From an uncultured Acidimicrobiales bacterium (GTDB taxonomy: Bacteria; Actinomycetota; Acidimicrobiia; Acidimicrobiales; SZUA-35), in NCBI GenBank assembly GCA_938008925.1, contig CALLIQ010000599.1, positions 1-10,735 of the forward strand: DNA of 10,735 nucleotides, written 5' to 3'. Each line of letters begins with the position of its first letter. Positions within the stretch are counted from its first letter, which is position 1. Below the pieces are notes generated by a model that was not told the DNA's origin, made no database searches, and worked only from the letters and a program-made list of their open reading frames with translations. Positions 1 through 6,470 of this stretch are shown here, piece after piece. Both the position numbers and the translations under genes were made by a program.

Positions 1-290
1 GCGATGGGCCACGTGGGGACGACGACGAGGTCGGCGCGTTCGATGTGATCCGCCAGCGGTGCGAGCCCCGAGAGGCCCAGCGCCCCCTCGACCGCAAACG
101 ACGTGTCGCGGACTCCACACGCGACGAACTCCACATCGACGCCGCAGTTCGTCGACCGGTGCGGTCCACAAACAGCCGACGGTGTGGCGATCTCGAAGAG
201 GCTCGCTCGTTCCGGCACGACGCACACCACGACCTGCGTCGGATTCGCATTGCGAGCGCGCTGGTCGAGCGTTGCTGAGGTGTGGCGCAT
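1..290 (-). CDS. GlxA-family transcriptional regulator, N-terminal part (partial, runs off left edge)
   Basis: Reading the minus strand from the ATG at 290 gives 96 codons without a stop up to the window edge. After about 17 leader residues comes a strand VVVCVVPERASLFEIATPSA, then CGPHRS, a VEFVACG segment, and near the edge ERADLVVVPTWP. This is the order of the DJ-1/PfpI-like (class I glutamine amidotransferase-like) domain at the start of GlxA regulators, which in the family is followed by an AraC-type DNA-binding domain; that part would lie outside the window. Such proteins are cytoplasmic one-component regulators whose PfpI-like domain is thought to sense a small ligand. The gene is divergent from the isochorismatase-like gene with 63 bases between starts, so it probably controls that gene and itself. 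The start is the first ATG of the frame; a start a few codons later cannot be excluded. The family call is firm, the ligand unknown. Confidence 0.8.
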   Translation of the reverse strand, partial: MRHTSATLDQRARNANPTQVVVCVVPERASLFEIATPSAVCGPHRSTNCGVDVEFVACGVRDTSFAVEGALGLSGLAPLADHIERADLVVVPTWPI

Positions 291-353
291 TCTGATCGAA
301 CATAGCCGCTTGCGCCTCTCGTCAGCCGGCCGCACCCCGTCGACGATCGAGAC
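291..353. promoter_or_regulatory. Divergent promoter region between GlxA-type regulator and hydrolase gene
   Basis: These 63 bases separate two start codons and must carry both promoters and probably the regulator's site. The hexamer GATCGA occurs twice, near each end (about 294 and 345), but I see no convincing long inverted repeat and no clear ribosome binding site before the ATG at 354. The role comes from gene orientation rather than from a recognised motif. Confidence 0.4.
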
Positions 354-1028
354 ATGACCAACACGACCCACCCACCAAAGACGCCACACCCACCAAAGAC
401 CCTGCACCCGCCAAAGACGCTGCGAGCCCTCGCCGAGTTGCCCGACCGACCGGCGCCGGTGGCCGACTCAACGCTGCTCATCATCGATGCTCAGCAGGCC
501 TATTCGGCGGCGGGTGCCCTCCCACTCGAAGGCGTCGAAGGAGCGACCGCGGTGATCGAGACGCTCATGGCCGACGCCCGAGCCGCCGGCGCACCCATCG
601 TTCACGTCGCCCACCTCGGCGCTCCAGGATCACCGTTCGACCCCGCGGACGGCGGGCGATTCCTACCGGGCATCGAGCCGGTCGGGCACGAGCCGACGAT
701 CACCAAACGACTTCCGAACTCGTTCGCCGACACCGCGTTGCTCGAAACGCTGTCCCGACTCGACGGCGCTGCCACGCCCCGGCCGCTCATCATCGTCGGG
801 TTCATGACCCACATGTGCGTCAGCTCGACGGCCCGAGCCGCACTCGATCTCGGCATTGCCACCACCGTCGTGTCCGACGCCACCGCGACGCGCGATCTTC
901 CGTCCGCTGACGGATCGGCCGAGCTCGTTTCAGCCGCCGCCGTGCACGGCGCAGCGCTCGCAGGGTTGGCCGACCGCTTCAGCATCGTCACGACTTCGCA
1001 GAGGGTGCTCGCCGCTAGCGTCGAATGA
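354..1028 (+). CDS. Isochorismatase-like cysteine hydrolase
   Basis: A 224-residue cytoplasmic hydrolase of the isochorismatase-like superfamily (nicotinamidase, N-carbamoylsarcosine amidase, isochorismatase and many uncharacterised amidases). The catalytic triad is visible: Asp45 in LLIIDAQQAY, Lys118 in TITKRLPNSF, and the nucleophile Cys155 in GFMTHMCVSSTAR, where the residues before the Cys match the family's cis-peptide loop. Length is normal once the N-terminal tail is set aside. Residues 6-23 are three copies of a HPPKT unit, with no counterpart expected in the family, and the fold begins near residue 38. No strong Shine-Dalgarno precedes the ATG at 354, so a later start is possible, but no ATG or GTG lies just before the fold. 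Gene order (divergent GlxA-type regulator, downstream MFS exporter) suggests an inducible detoxification or catabolic unit. The substrate cannot be read from sequence. Confidence 0.9.
   Translation: MTNTTHPPKTPHPPKTLHPPKTLRALAELPDRPAPVADSTLLIIDAQQAYSAAGALPLEGVEGATAVIETLMADARAAGAPIVHVAHLGAPGSPFDPADGGRFLPGIEPVGHEPTITKRLPNSFADTALLETLSRLDGAATPRPLIIVGFMTHMCVSSTARAALDLGIATTVVSDATATRDLPSADGSAELVSAAAVHGAALAGLADRFSIVTTSQRVLAASVE
369..422 (+). repeat. Three 18-base tandem repeats at the 5' end of the hydrolase gene
   Basis: Units 369-386, 387-404 and 405-422 are head-to-tail imperfect copies built on CACCCACCAAAGAC plus four variable bases. In frame each reads His-Pro-Pro-Lys-Thr-Pro/Leu. The repeat length is a multiple of three, so copy-number change would lengthen or shorten the tail without a frameshift. 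Confidence 0.85.
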
Positions 1029-1049
1029 GATGACCAACCCCTGCAGTCG

Positions 1050-2234
1050 ATGAAGCGCTACGAGCAACTCATCGCCATCTGCATCTCGACCGTCTTCGTG
1101 ATGGCGGGCCAGGGGGTCATCAGTCCGATTCTTCCGCTCTATGCCAGGAGCTTCGGCGTGTCGACGGCCATGGTGGGCGCGACGATCACGGCCTTCGGTC
1201 TCGCCAGACTCGTCACCAACGTGCCCGCCGGCGCCTTCGCCGATCGCCGCGGTCGCCGGGTGCTCCTCGTCGGCGGCCCGGCCATCACGGCACTCGGGAT
1301 GCTCGGTTCGGGCCTCGCCGACAACATCTGGATCCTGCTCCTGTTCCGCTTCGTGGCGGGGCTGGGTTCGGGCTTCTACATGACCGGCGCACAGATCTAC
1401 CTGCTCGACATCGCCAGCCCCGAGCAGCGGGGCCGCTTCATCGCGACGAACCAGGGCGCACTGCTCGTCGGTGTTGGCTTCGGCCCGGCCATCGGCGGGT
1501 TCGTCGCCGAGGCGTACGGGCTCGCCGCACCGTTCTTCGTCGTGGCCGCAGCGGCCGTGATCACGGCCGCCTACAGCTTCATCCGGCTCCCCGAGACCCT
1601 TCGTGAACGAAGTGCCGACGAGGTGGCCGCGACCGACCCACCTCCCCGCTTCGCGCTGCTCCGGTCGATGGACTTTCTCGCGGTCGGCTTCGTGTCGGTG
1701 GGGGTCTTCTCGATTCGGGCCGGCGTCCGCCAGACCCTCGTTCCCCTCCAGTTGAACCAGGAGTTCGGGCTCGAGGTGGCGGAGCTCGGCGCGCTGTTCA
1801 CGGGACTCGGCGTGATCGGCATGGTGCTGATCTGGCCGGCCGGCTGGGCCGCCGATCGTTTCGGACCAACGGTCTTGATCGTCCCCACCGCGTTCGTCAT
1901 CAGCATCGGCATCGGCATCGTCGCGATCGCCGACACCCTTCCGATGTTCATCGCAGGCCTGACCCTGTCGGCCATCGCGTCGAGCATCACCGGCCCGGCG
2001 CCGGCGTCCTATGTCGCCAACCTCGTCGCCGAAGACCAGCGAGGGGTCGCGATGGGCCTCTACCGGACCTTCGGCGACATCGGCGTCGTCGGTTCGCCGG
2101 TGTTGAGCGGCCTGTTGGCCGACGCCACGTCGATCCCGGTCGCCATCGGCGCCAACGCAGCACTCATCGGCATCGCCGCCGCGTGGTTCCTCTTTCGAGC
2201 GAGCAGCTCGATGGCAGGCCGCCCGCTCGCCTGA
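1050..2234 (+). CDS. MFS transporter, probable drug/metabolite exporter
   Basis: A 394-residue inner-membrane secondary transporter of the major facilitator superfamily with about 12 hydrophobic segments in two halves. The signature motif A is present between segments 2 and 3 (GAFADRRGRR, residues 61-70), and a degenerate copy lies in the second half (GWAADRFG, residues 265-272). A charged cytoplasmic linker spans about residues 181-205 (LPETLRERSADE). Size and motif pattern resemble the 12-segment proton-coupled multidrug efflux type (DHA1-like) more than sugar porters. The ATG at 1050 lies 21 bases after the hydrolase stop on the same strand, so the two are probably one transcript; no clear ribosome binding site is seen. 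Its stop codon abuts that of the convergent LacI-type gene. It may expel the substrate or product of the hydrolase; this is inference from order. Confidence 0.9.
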   Translation: MKRYEQLIAICISTVFVMAGQGVISPILPLYARSFGVSTAMVGATITAFGLARLVTNVPAGAFADRRGRRVLLVGGPAITALGMLGSGLADNIWILLLFRFVAGLGSGFYMTGAQIYLLDIASPEQRGRFIATNQGALLVGVGFGPAIGGFVAEAYGLAAPFFVVAAAAVITAAYSFIRLPETLRERSADEVAATDPPPRFALLRSMDFLAVGFVSVGVFSIRAGVRQTLVPLQLNQEFGLEVAELGALFTGLGVIGMVLIWPAGWAADRFGPTVLIVPTAFVISIGIGIVAIADTLPMFIAGLTLSAIASSITGPAPASYVANLVAEDQRGVAMGLYRTFGDIGVVGSPVLSGLLADATSIPVAIGANAALIGIAAAWFLFRASSSMAGRPLA

Positions 2235-3224
2235 TCAGATCGCCCGGGTCGAGCGGCGGGTGATCAACTCGACCGGCACCTGTGTCGATGGCGCCGAGTC
2301 GCCGTCGATCATGCTCTGCATGAGCGACACGGCGACCTCGCCCATCGTGACGGGGTCCTGGTTGACCGTGGTGAGCGCCGGTTCGAGATCCTGGCCGATC
2401 GGGAGGTTGTCGAACCCGACCAGACTCACGTCTCCGGGCACCGACAACCCCGCGAGGCGCAGGCCGCGCAGGGCGCCAGCAGCCATCAAGTCATTCGCCG
2501 CGAACACCGCGGTCGGGCGCTCGTCCAGGATGGTGGTCAGCCCGGCGAGCCCCGAGCCGAGGGAATAGTCACCCTCGACGACGAGGTGGTGGGGAACCGG
2601 GGCACCCAGCCGATCCATCTCGTCGAGAAAGGAGGCAAGCCGGACCCTGGCGTCAGCCCGGACTTGTGGACCGGCCAAGACGCCGACGTGTCGATGTCCG
2701 AGCTCATGCACGTGCCGAGCGACGAGGCGGGCGCCGAGATCGTTGTCCGATCCGACCGTCGTCAACTCCGACAGAGCAGCATGCTCGCCGATCATCACCG
2801 TTGGCAGCGGGCTGGAACGCACGTCTTCGGTCCACTGCGTCCCGAACTCGCTGGCCATCACGATGAGCCCGTCGACACCGCCGTGACGCACGACGTCGGG
2901 CGCCCGATCGGCACTCGATGGGTCCATCCAGAGGTTGACCGAACGACCCGTTCGCCGCGCTGCTCGACACACACCGGTGATGATCAACGACACCCATGGG
3001 TTCTGAATGAGGTTCGTCTCGGGCACGACGAGGGCGACCATCCCGGTCCGGCCCTTTGCGAGACTGCGAGCCGCATGGTTGGCCTGGTAACCGAGGCTCT
3101 GTGCAACCGCTTTCACCCTGGTCCTGGTTGCGTCCCGCACGCGCGGGTCGCCACTCAGGGCTCGCGATGCCGTGGACCGAGACACGCCGCTTGCTGCAGC
3201 AACATCATCGAGCGTCACGGCCAT
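2235..3224 (-). CDS. LacI-family transcriptional repressor
   Basis: A 329-residue one-component repressor. Residues 4-24 (VTLDDVAAASGVSRSTASRA) are the LacI helix-turn-helix, and residues 49-60 (NHAARSLAKGRT) the hinge helix that inserts into the minor groove. The rest is a periplasmic-binding-protein-like sugar sensor with GMVALVVPE, FAANDLMAAGALRGL and DVSLVGFDN blocks typical of the family. I chose the ATG at 3224 because it places the HTH at the very N-terminus as in LacI proteins; the frame is open 29 codons further upstream but that part looks non-coding. The gene is head to head with the GH1 homologue, and a LacI-type operator lies in the 146 bases between them, so it most likely represses that gene and perhaps itself. 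The inducer is probably a sugar or glycoside; its identity is unknown. Confidence 0.93.
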   Translation of the reverse strand: MAVTLDDVAAASGVSRSTASRALSGDPRVRDATRTRVKAVAQSLGYQANHAARSLAKGRTGMVALVVPETNLIQNPWVSLIITGVCRAARRTGRSVNLWMDPSSADRAPDVVRHGGVDGLIVMASEFGTQWTEDVRSSPLPTVMIGEHAALSELTTVGSDNDLGARLVARHVHELGHRHVGVLAGPQVRADARVRLASFLDEMDRLGAPVPHHLVVEGDYSLGSGLAGLTTILDERPTAVFAANDLMAAGALRGLRLAGLSVPGDVSLVGFDNLPIGQDLEPALTTVNQDPVTMGEVAVSLMQSMIDGDSAPSTQVPVELITRRSTRAI

Positions 3225-3292
3225 CGGCGGGAGCGTAGCGCAAGAAGAATCCGACGTTTGGTTGCGTTTCCCGACACGGAAATGCTTCACTG

Positions 3293-3306
3293 TGGAAGCG
3301 CTACCA
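3293..3306. promoter_or_regulatory. Candidate LacI-type operator overlapping a promoter -10 element
   Basis: TGGAAGCGCTACCA is a 14-base palindrome with one mismatched pair and the central CG/GC step typical of LacI-family sites. It differs at two positions from TGGGAGCGCTCCCA, the known site of actinobacterial CebR-type repressors. The hexamer TACCAT at 3302-3307 fits the actinobacterial -10 pattern TAnnnT and overlaps the right half, so bound repressor would block the GH1-side promoter. The transcript would then start near 3314. Confidence 0.7.
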
Positions 3307-3323
3307 TTCACCTCTGGCCACCC

Positions 3324-3374
3324 ATGCCAGCCCTGAATGTGCGCATCGCCGCACCCACCGAGGAATCACCGTGA
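3324..3374 (+). CDS. Possible leader peptide coupled to the GH1 homologue
   Basis: A 16-codon frame, MPALNVRIAAPTEESP, starts at the ATG at 3324 and ends in TGA at 3372-3374. The stop overlaps the GTG start of the GH1 homologue in a GTGA arrangement of the kind seen in translational coupling. The frame would begin about 10 bases after the predicted transcript start and has no Shine-Dalgarno of its own. It may be chance in GC-rich DNA. Confidence 0.2.
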   Translation: MPALNVRIAAPTEESP

Positions 3375-4468
3375 ACCACGCTGTCGACCGCGCGCCGCAC
3401 GCGGGTGACAACCCCATTCCACCGCCGTCTCGACTCGACATCGACGCTCCGTTTCTCTGGGGTACGTCATCATCGGCGCTCCAGAACGAAGGTGCTCGGG
3501 CCACGAGGGCCGAAACCACCTGGGACCGTCTCGCCGACGATGGGCGAATCGCCGACGGCAGCGATCCATCGAGTGCGAGCGAGCACCTGGAGAACCTCGA
3601 TGGCGATGTTGCGCTGATCGCCGAACTGGGAGCTGGCGCGCACCGATTCTCGGTCTCGTGGGCCCGCGTGATGGCCGATGGCGCCCGGTCCGTGAGCGAA
3701 TCGGGCCTCGACCACTACGACCGGATGGTCGATCTCCTACTGGAACGCGAGATCGAGCCGATCGTTGCCCTCCACCACTGGGATCTCCCCCAGCGCCATC
3801 ACGACGACGGCGGTTGGCTCGACACAGGAACGGTCGATGCCTTCGTCGACTTCGCCGGTGCCGTCGGTGCTCGACTCGGCGACCGGGTGGAGACCTGGTC
3901 GACCCTCCACGACCCGAAGCGCGTCACCCTTCAGGGCGCTCCCGAGAATCAGGCGACGATCGCCGACCACCAGCTCGCAGCCCACCAAGCGGCACGTCGG
4001 GTCGTCCGCGCCCACGCGCCAGGCGCCCGCGTCGGCATCGAGCTGTGCGACGCCGAGCCGCGATTCTCGCGGTCGCTCGACGTCGACTTCATCGGGGTCG
4101 CTCACAGCGGGTCGGCGAGTGCGCTGCGCACGACGCTCACCACGTTCCGCCACGTTCTTCCTGGCATGCCCCTCATCATCATGGAAGAGGGGGTCCCGTC
4201 CCACGACGGCGTGGATCTCGACGGCATCTACACCGACGACGATCGAATTCGAGAGTTGTGGGCGCACATCGGCGTGATCGTCGTGGCACAACGCGCCGGC
4301 ACCATGATCGACGGCTACCTCGCACCCCTACTCGACGGCTTCGAGTGGACCGAGGGATTGCGTCGTCGCACGGGGTTGGTCCGGGTCGAGTTCGAGACGC
4401 AGGAGCGCATCGCCAAAGAGAGCTACCGGTGGTACCAGACCCTGCTCTCCGTCTCGACCGACGGCTGA
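3371..4468 (+). CDS. Glycoside hydrolase family 1 homologue with internal deletion and altered catalytic motifs
   Basis: A 365-residue cytoplasmic protein of the GH1 (beta-glucosidase) family, which is normally about 440-480 residues. Conserved landmarks in order: FLWGTSSSALQNEGA (28-42), HRFSVSWARV (91-100), HHWDLP (135-140), GGWL (147-150), VDFIGV (238-243), LDGFEW (321-326), GLVRVEFETQ (335-344) and YRWYQ (352-356). The acid/base motif TLNEP reads TLHDP (178-182), so Glu is Asp181 and the preceding Asn is His. The nucleophile motif ITENG reads IMEEG (270-274) and keeps Glu272. Between the helix HQLAAHQAARRVVRAH and VDFIGV roughly 50-60 residues usual for the family are absent. The reading frame is intact, with no frameshift. 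The GTG start is supported by GAGGA six bases upstream. The protein could be a pseudoenzyme, a very altered glycosidase or a sugar-binding protein; control by the divergent LacI repressor is likely. No sugar transporter is adjacent. Confidence 0.85.
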   Translation: MNHAVDRAPHAGDNPIPPPSRLDIDAPFLWGTSSSALQNEGARATRAETTWDRLADDGRIADGSDPSSASEHLENLDGDVALIAELGAGAHRFSVSWARVMADGARSVSESGLDHYDRMVDLLLEREIEPIVALHHWDLPQRHHDDGGWLDTGTVDAFVDFAGAVGARLGDRVETWSTLHDPKRVTLQGAPENQATIADHQLAAHQAARRVVRAHAPGARVGIELCDAEPRFSRSLDVDFIGVAHSGSASALRTTLTTFRHVLPGMPLIIMEEGVPSHDGVDLDGIYTDDDRIRELWAHIGVIVVAQRAGTMIDGYLAPLLDGFEWTEGLRRRTGLVRVEFETQERIAKESYRWYQTLLSVSTDG

Positions 4469-4602
4469 CGCGCTGCCCACCGAGCAGCCCGATCACGGTC
4501 GAATCGACCAGCCGTTTCCAACATGTTCATCATCGAATCGGAAGCCTCGACCGGCTCGGGCGGGTTGTTGCACTCGTTCCCAACCAGACCGAGAGCAGAC
4601 CA

Positions 4603-4773
4603 ATGTTGAAAGCAATCGCAGCCACGATCGGTGTCGGACTCGGCGCCCTCCTCATCTTCCTCGGCTCGCTGGCGCTCAGCTCCGCCGGTGCCGACGACCC
4701 CACCATGACGTCGGAGGCCATGAGCATGATCATCGACGCCACCAGCGCCATCTACCGCCCGAACTCCCCCTGA
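4603..4773 (+). CDS. Possible small single-pass membrane protein
   Basis: A 56-residue frame with a basic residue near the start (MLK), then a hydrophobic segment at about residues 4-28 (ATIGVGLGALLIFLGSLALS) and a polar tail rich in Met, Ser and Asp ending in YRPNSP. The layout fits a signal anchor with the tail outside, or an uncleaved signal peptide. A weak purine run (GAGAG) lies seven bases before the ATG. It is not recognised as a known family. It lies 134 bases after the GH1 homologue on the same strand, so it could be on the same transcript, or it could be a chance frame. The clean hydrophobic segment placed directly after a start codon is the main reason to list it. Confidence 0.4.
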   Translation: MLKAIAATIGVGLGALLIFLGSLALSSAGADDPTMTSEAMSMIIDATSAIYRPNSP

Positions 4774-4779
4774 CACGCA

Positions 4780-4824
4780 GCGCAAGATCCAGAAGCGCAA
4801 GATCCAGACGCGCACGAGCCGGAC
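4780..4824 (+). repeat. Three 15-base tandem repeats upstream of the acetyltransferase gene
   Basis: Units 4780-4794, 4795-4809 and 4810-4824 read GCGCAAGATCCAGAA, GCGCAAGATCCAGAC and GCGCACGAGCCGGAC. The first two differ at one base and the third has diverged further. They lie 50 bases before the GTG start of the next gene, in untranslated sequence as far as I can tell. Confidence 0.85.
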
Positions 4825-4873
4825 GGCAAGAAACCCACCGACTGAGAAACTCGCCGACGCGTAAGGTCGTGAC

Positions 4874-5881
4874 GTGCACCTCGCCGAGCGACTCGACCTT
4901 CCTCCCGGCTACACGGCCCGCCCCTACCGAGGGCGCGACGACCACCCGGCGATGGCCGAGATCCTGGGGGCCTATCGCGAGGCGCAGGGCAACCCCGAGC
5001 AGCCGACGGCAGAACAGTTCGACGTCAACTACGCCAACCTGACCGACTGCGATCCCGCCCTCGACATCTACCTCGTCGAGGATGCGGGTGGGCACCCGAT
5101 CGCCTACGGCCGAACGCCACACGTGGATCTCGACACCGGCATGCGCGATTGCGTGGTGTTCGTTCCCGCCCTTCCCGAACATCTGACCCGAGCGTTCTTC
5201 ACCGCCGCGGTCAATGCCCAAGAGGCCCACTTCGAATCGGTTGCCGACGCCGTGCCGAGAGCCCGCTTTCGCGGCTACGCAGAGCACCCCGGCCCCGACG
5301 AGGAACCGACGGGGGAAGCGGCATGGTTCGAGTCGCTCGGCTACATCGCGACCGAGTGGGGCGCGTCACTGCAGCGCCCACACCTCAATGACGTTCCCGA
5401 TCTCCCACTTCCCGACGGCGTCGAGGTCCGTCCGGTCGAGCAATCACAGATGCGCGAGATCGTCGCCGCTCACCACGAGTGCTTCCGCGGCGAGTGGGAC
5501 TTCCAGGAGATCGACGAGGGGGTCTACACCTGGCTCATCGACGACCCCCGCCGGGACGAGACGCTCTGGCAGGTTGCGTGGCATGGCGAAACGATCGTCG
5601 GGCAGGTCAAGCCGTTCATCGATCACGCAGAGAATCAAGAACGCGGTCACCTTCGGGGCTACGCCGAGTACATCTCGACCCACCACGACTGGCGGAACAA
5701 GGGCATCGCCGGCGCGCTGCTGGCGCGGAGCCTCGTCGCCCTGCGAGCGCGCGGCATGACCGAGGCGGTGCTCGGCGTCGACACCAACAACCCGGGCGGC
5801 GCGTTCCAGCTCTACACGAAGCTCGGTTTCGAACTCCGCGCCTACGAGGCCGTCTACATCAAAGCGTTCACGCGGGCTTGA
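4874..5881 (+). CDS. Tandem GNAT-domain N-acetyltransferase
   Basis: A 335-residue cytoplasmic protein made of two GNAT folds. The C-terminal domain (about residues 183-331) has the acetyl-CoA loop motif in HDWRNKGIAGALLARSL, where Arg274-Asn-Lys-Gly277-Ile-Ala279 matches R/Q-x-x-G-x-G/A, followed by the motif B region GVDTNNPGGAFQLYTKLGF. The N-terminal domain (about 11-168) keeps the fold pattern, ending in WFESLGY, but lacks a recognisable acetyl-CoA loop and is probably structural. Mycothiol synthase (MshD) shares the two-domain plan and a similar GVD-x-x-NP-A-LY-LGF block, but I would not assign that function from these motifs alone. The GTG start is preceded by TAAGG with seven bases between. 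The 3' end overlaps the convergent TetR-type gene by 14 bases. The substrate is unknown: a small amine, antibiotic or metabolite. Confidence 0.88.
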   Translation: MHLAERLDLPPGYTARPYRGRDDHPAMAEILGAYREAQGNPEQPTAEQFDVNYANLTDCDPALDIYLVEDAGGHPIAYGRTPHVDLDTGMRDCVVFVPALPEHLTRAFFTAAVNAQEAHFESVADAVPRARFRGYAEHPGPDEEPTGEAAWFESLGYIATEWGASLQRPHLNDVPDLPLPDGVEVRPVEQSQMREIVAAHHECFRGEWDFQEIDEGVYTWLIDDPRRDETLWQVAWHGETIVGQVKPFIDHAENQERGHLRGYAEYISTHHDWRNKGIAGALLARSLVALRARGMTEAVLGVDTNNPGGAFQLYTKLGFELRAYEAVYIKAFTRA

Positions 5882-6419
5882 GAAGAAGGTCGACGACCTC
5901 GTCGATCTCCTTCGCCGTCGTCGCCGGCCCACCGGCGTTGCGCCACATGAACTCGCCGATGAGCACCCGGTAGAGCAGCCGGGCGCGCCGCTTCGCCAGA
6001 GCAGGAGACAACCCGATCTCTCGGAGCAGACCGACGACGTATGCGATGCGCTGATCGTCGACGCGCAACGCCGCCTCGGCCACGACCTCGTCGGTCGCCG
6101 CCCATGCGCGAATGCTGTTCTCGATCGCATCCGAGATGGGATCGATCTCCATCGTGCGCTGAGCGAGCGCTCGCAACCGCTTCTCAGCGCCCACCTCCGC
6201 TCCCGCGACCTGATCGATGATCGCGAGCGTGCCGAGACGTTCCCACTCCGCCAGCATCGCCAGATGCAGGGCCCGGCGGTTCTCGAAGTGGTGATAGAAG
6301 CTGCCCTTCGTCACGCCCAATCGCTTGGCCAGCGGCTCGACTCGAAGCGCGTCGATCCCGCCATCGCACAACGCGTCGAAGGATCCGGCGATCCACTCCT
6401 GACGTGACAGCTTTCTCAC
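5868..6419 (-). CDS. TetR-family transcriptional repressor
   Basis: A 183-residue one-component regulator. The N-terminal HTH is clear: SFDALCDGGIDALRVEPLAKRLGVTKGSFYHHFENRRAL (about residues 13-51), with the GVTKGSFYHHF recognition helix typical of TetR. The remaining helical ligand domain is not assignable. The frame stays open far upstream, but that part overlaps the divergent gene and has no TetR similarity. I chose the GTG at 6419, which has AGGGG five bases before it and gives a normal TetR length. It is head to head with the DUF3995-type membrane protein gene, and two similar inverted repeats lie between the starts, so it probably represses that gene and itself. A possible promoter for this gene, TTCACC-N16-TATGGT on the minus strand (6470 to 6443), is overlapped by the first repeat. 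Confidence 0.9.
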   Translation of the reverse strand: MRKLSRQEWIAGSFDALCDGGIDALRVEPLAKRLGVTKGSFYHHFENRRALHLAMLAEWERLGTLAIIDQVAGAEVGAEKRLRALAQRTMEIDPISDAIENSIRAWAATDEVVAEAALRVDDQRIAYVVGLLREIGLSPALAKRRARLLYRVLIGEFMWRNAGGPATTAKEIDEVVDLLLKPA

Positions 6420-6443
6420 AACTTCCCCTGCATCCCTCTTCCA

Positions 6444-6461
6444 CCATACGCCTCCGTACGT
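6444..6461. promoter_or_regulatory. Candidate TetR operator 1 (imperfect inverted repeat)
   Basis: CCATACG-CCTC-CGTACGT has the same plan as the second site: an arm, a four-base spacer, and a mostly complementary arm (the CATACG core pairs at five of six positions with CGTACG). It overlaps the putative -10 element (TATGGT, minus strand) of the regulator gene. Centre-to-centre distance to the second repeat is 27 bases. Confidence 0.6.
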
Positions 6462-6470
6462 TACGGTGAA

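Larger units (their letters stand above)
4469..4873. other. Stretch of 405 bases with little coding signal
   Basis: Between the GH1 homologue and the acetyltransferase gene I see one possible small membrane-peptide gene (4603-4773) and a triple 15-base repeat (4780-4824). A short stem GCTGC/GCAGC with a 7-base loop lies just after the GH1 stop near 4472-4489; it lacks a T-tract and is too short to call a terminator. The rest shows nothing I recognise. Confidence 0.6.

Noticed and set aside
369..422. CRISPR-like array from the short tandem repeats
   Set aside because: The repeats are directly abutting, only 15-18 bases long, without spacers, and two of the three sets are in coding frame.
2586..3374. 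Plus-strand frame opposite the LacI gene
   Set aside because: No domain pattern and fully antisense to a clear LacI protein. Only the last 16 codons are considered, as a possible leader.
4472..4489. Stem-loop GCTGC/GCAGC after the GH1 stop as a terminator
   Set aside because: The stem has only five pairs and no T-tract follows, which is common by chance in GC-rich DNA.
3658..4773. Plus-strand frame of 371 codons across the GH1 homologue
   Set aside because: Most is an Arg/Pro-rich shadow of the GH1 gene; only its last 56 codons look like a possible protein and are listed separately.
4874..5881. Naming the tandem GNAT protein mycothiol synthase (mshD)
   Set aside because: The two-domain plan and some motifs fit, but they are shared with many tandem GNAT proteins and no mycothiol gene is nearby.
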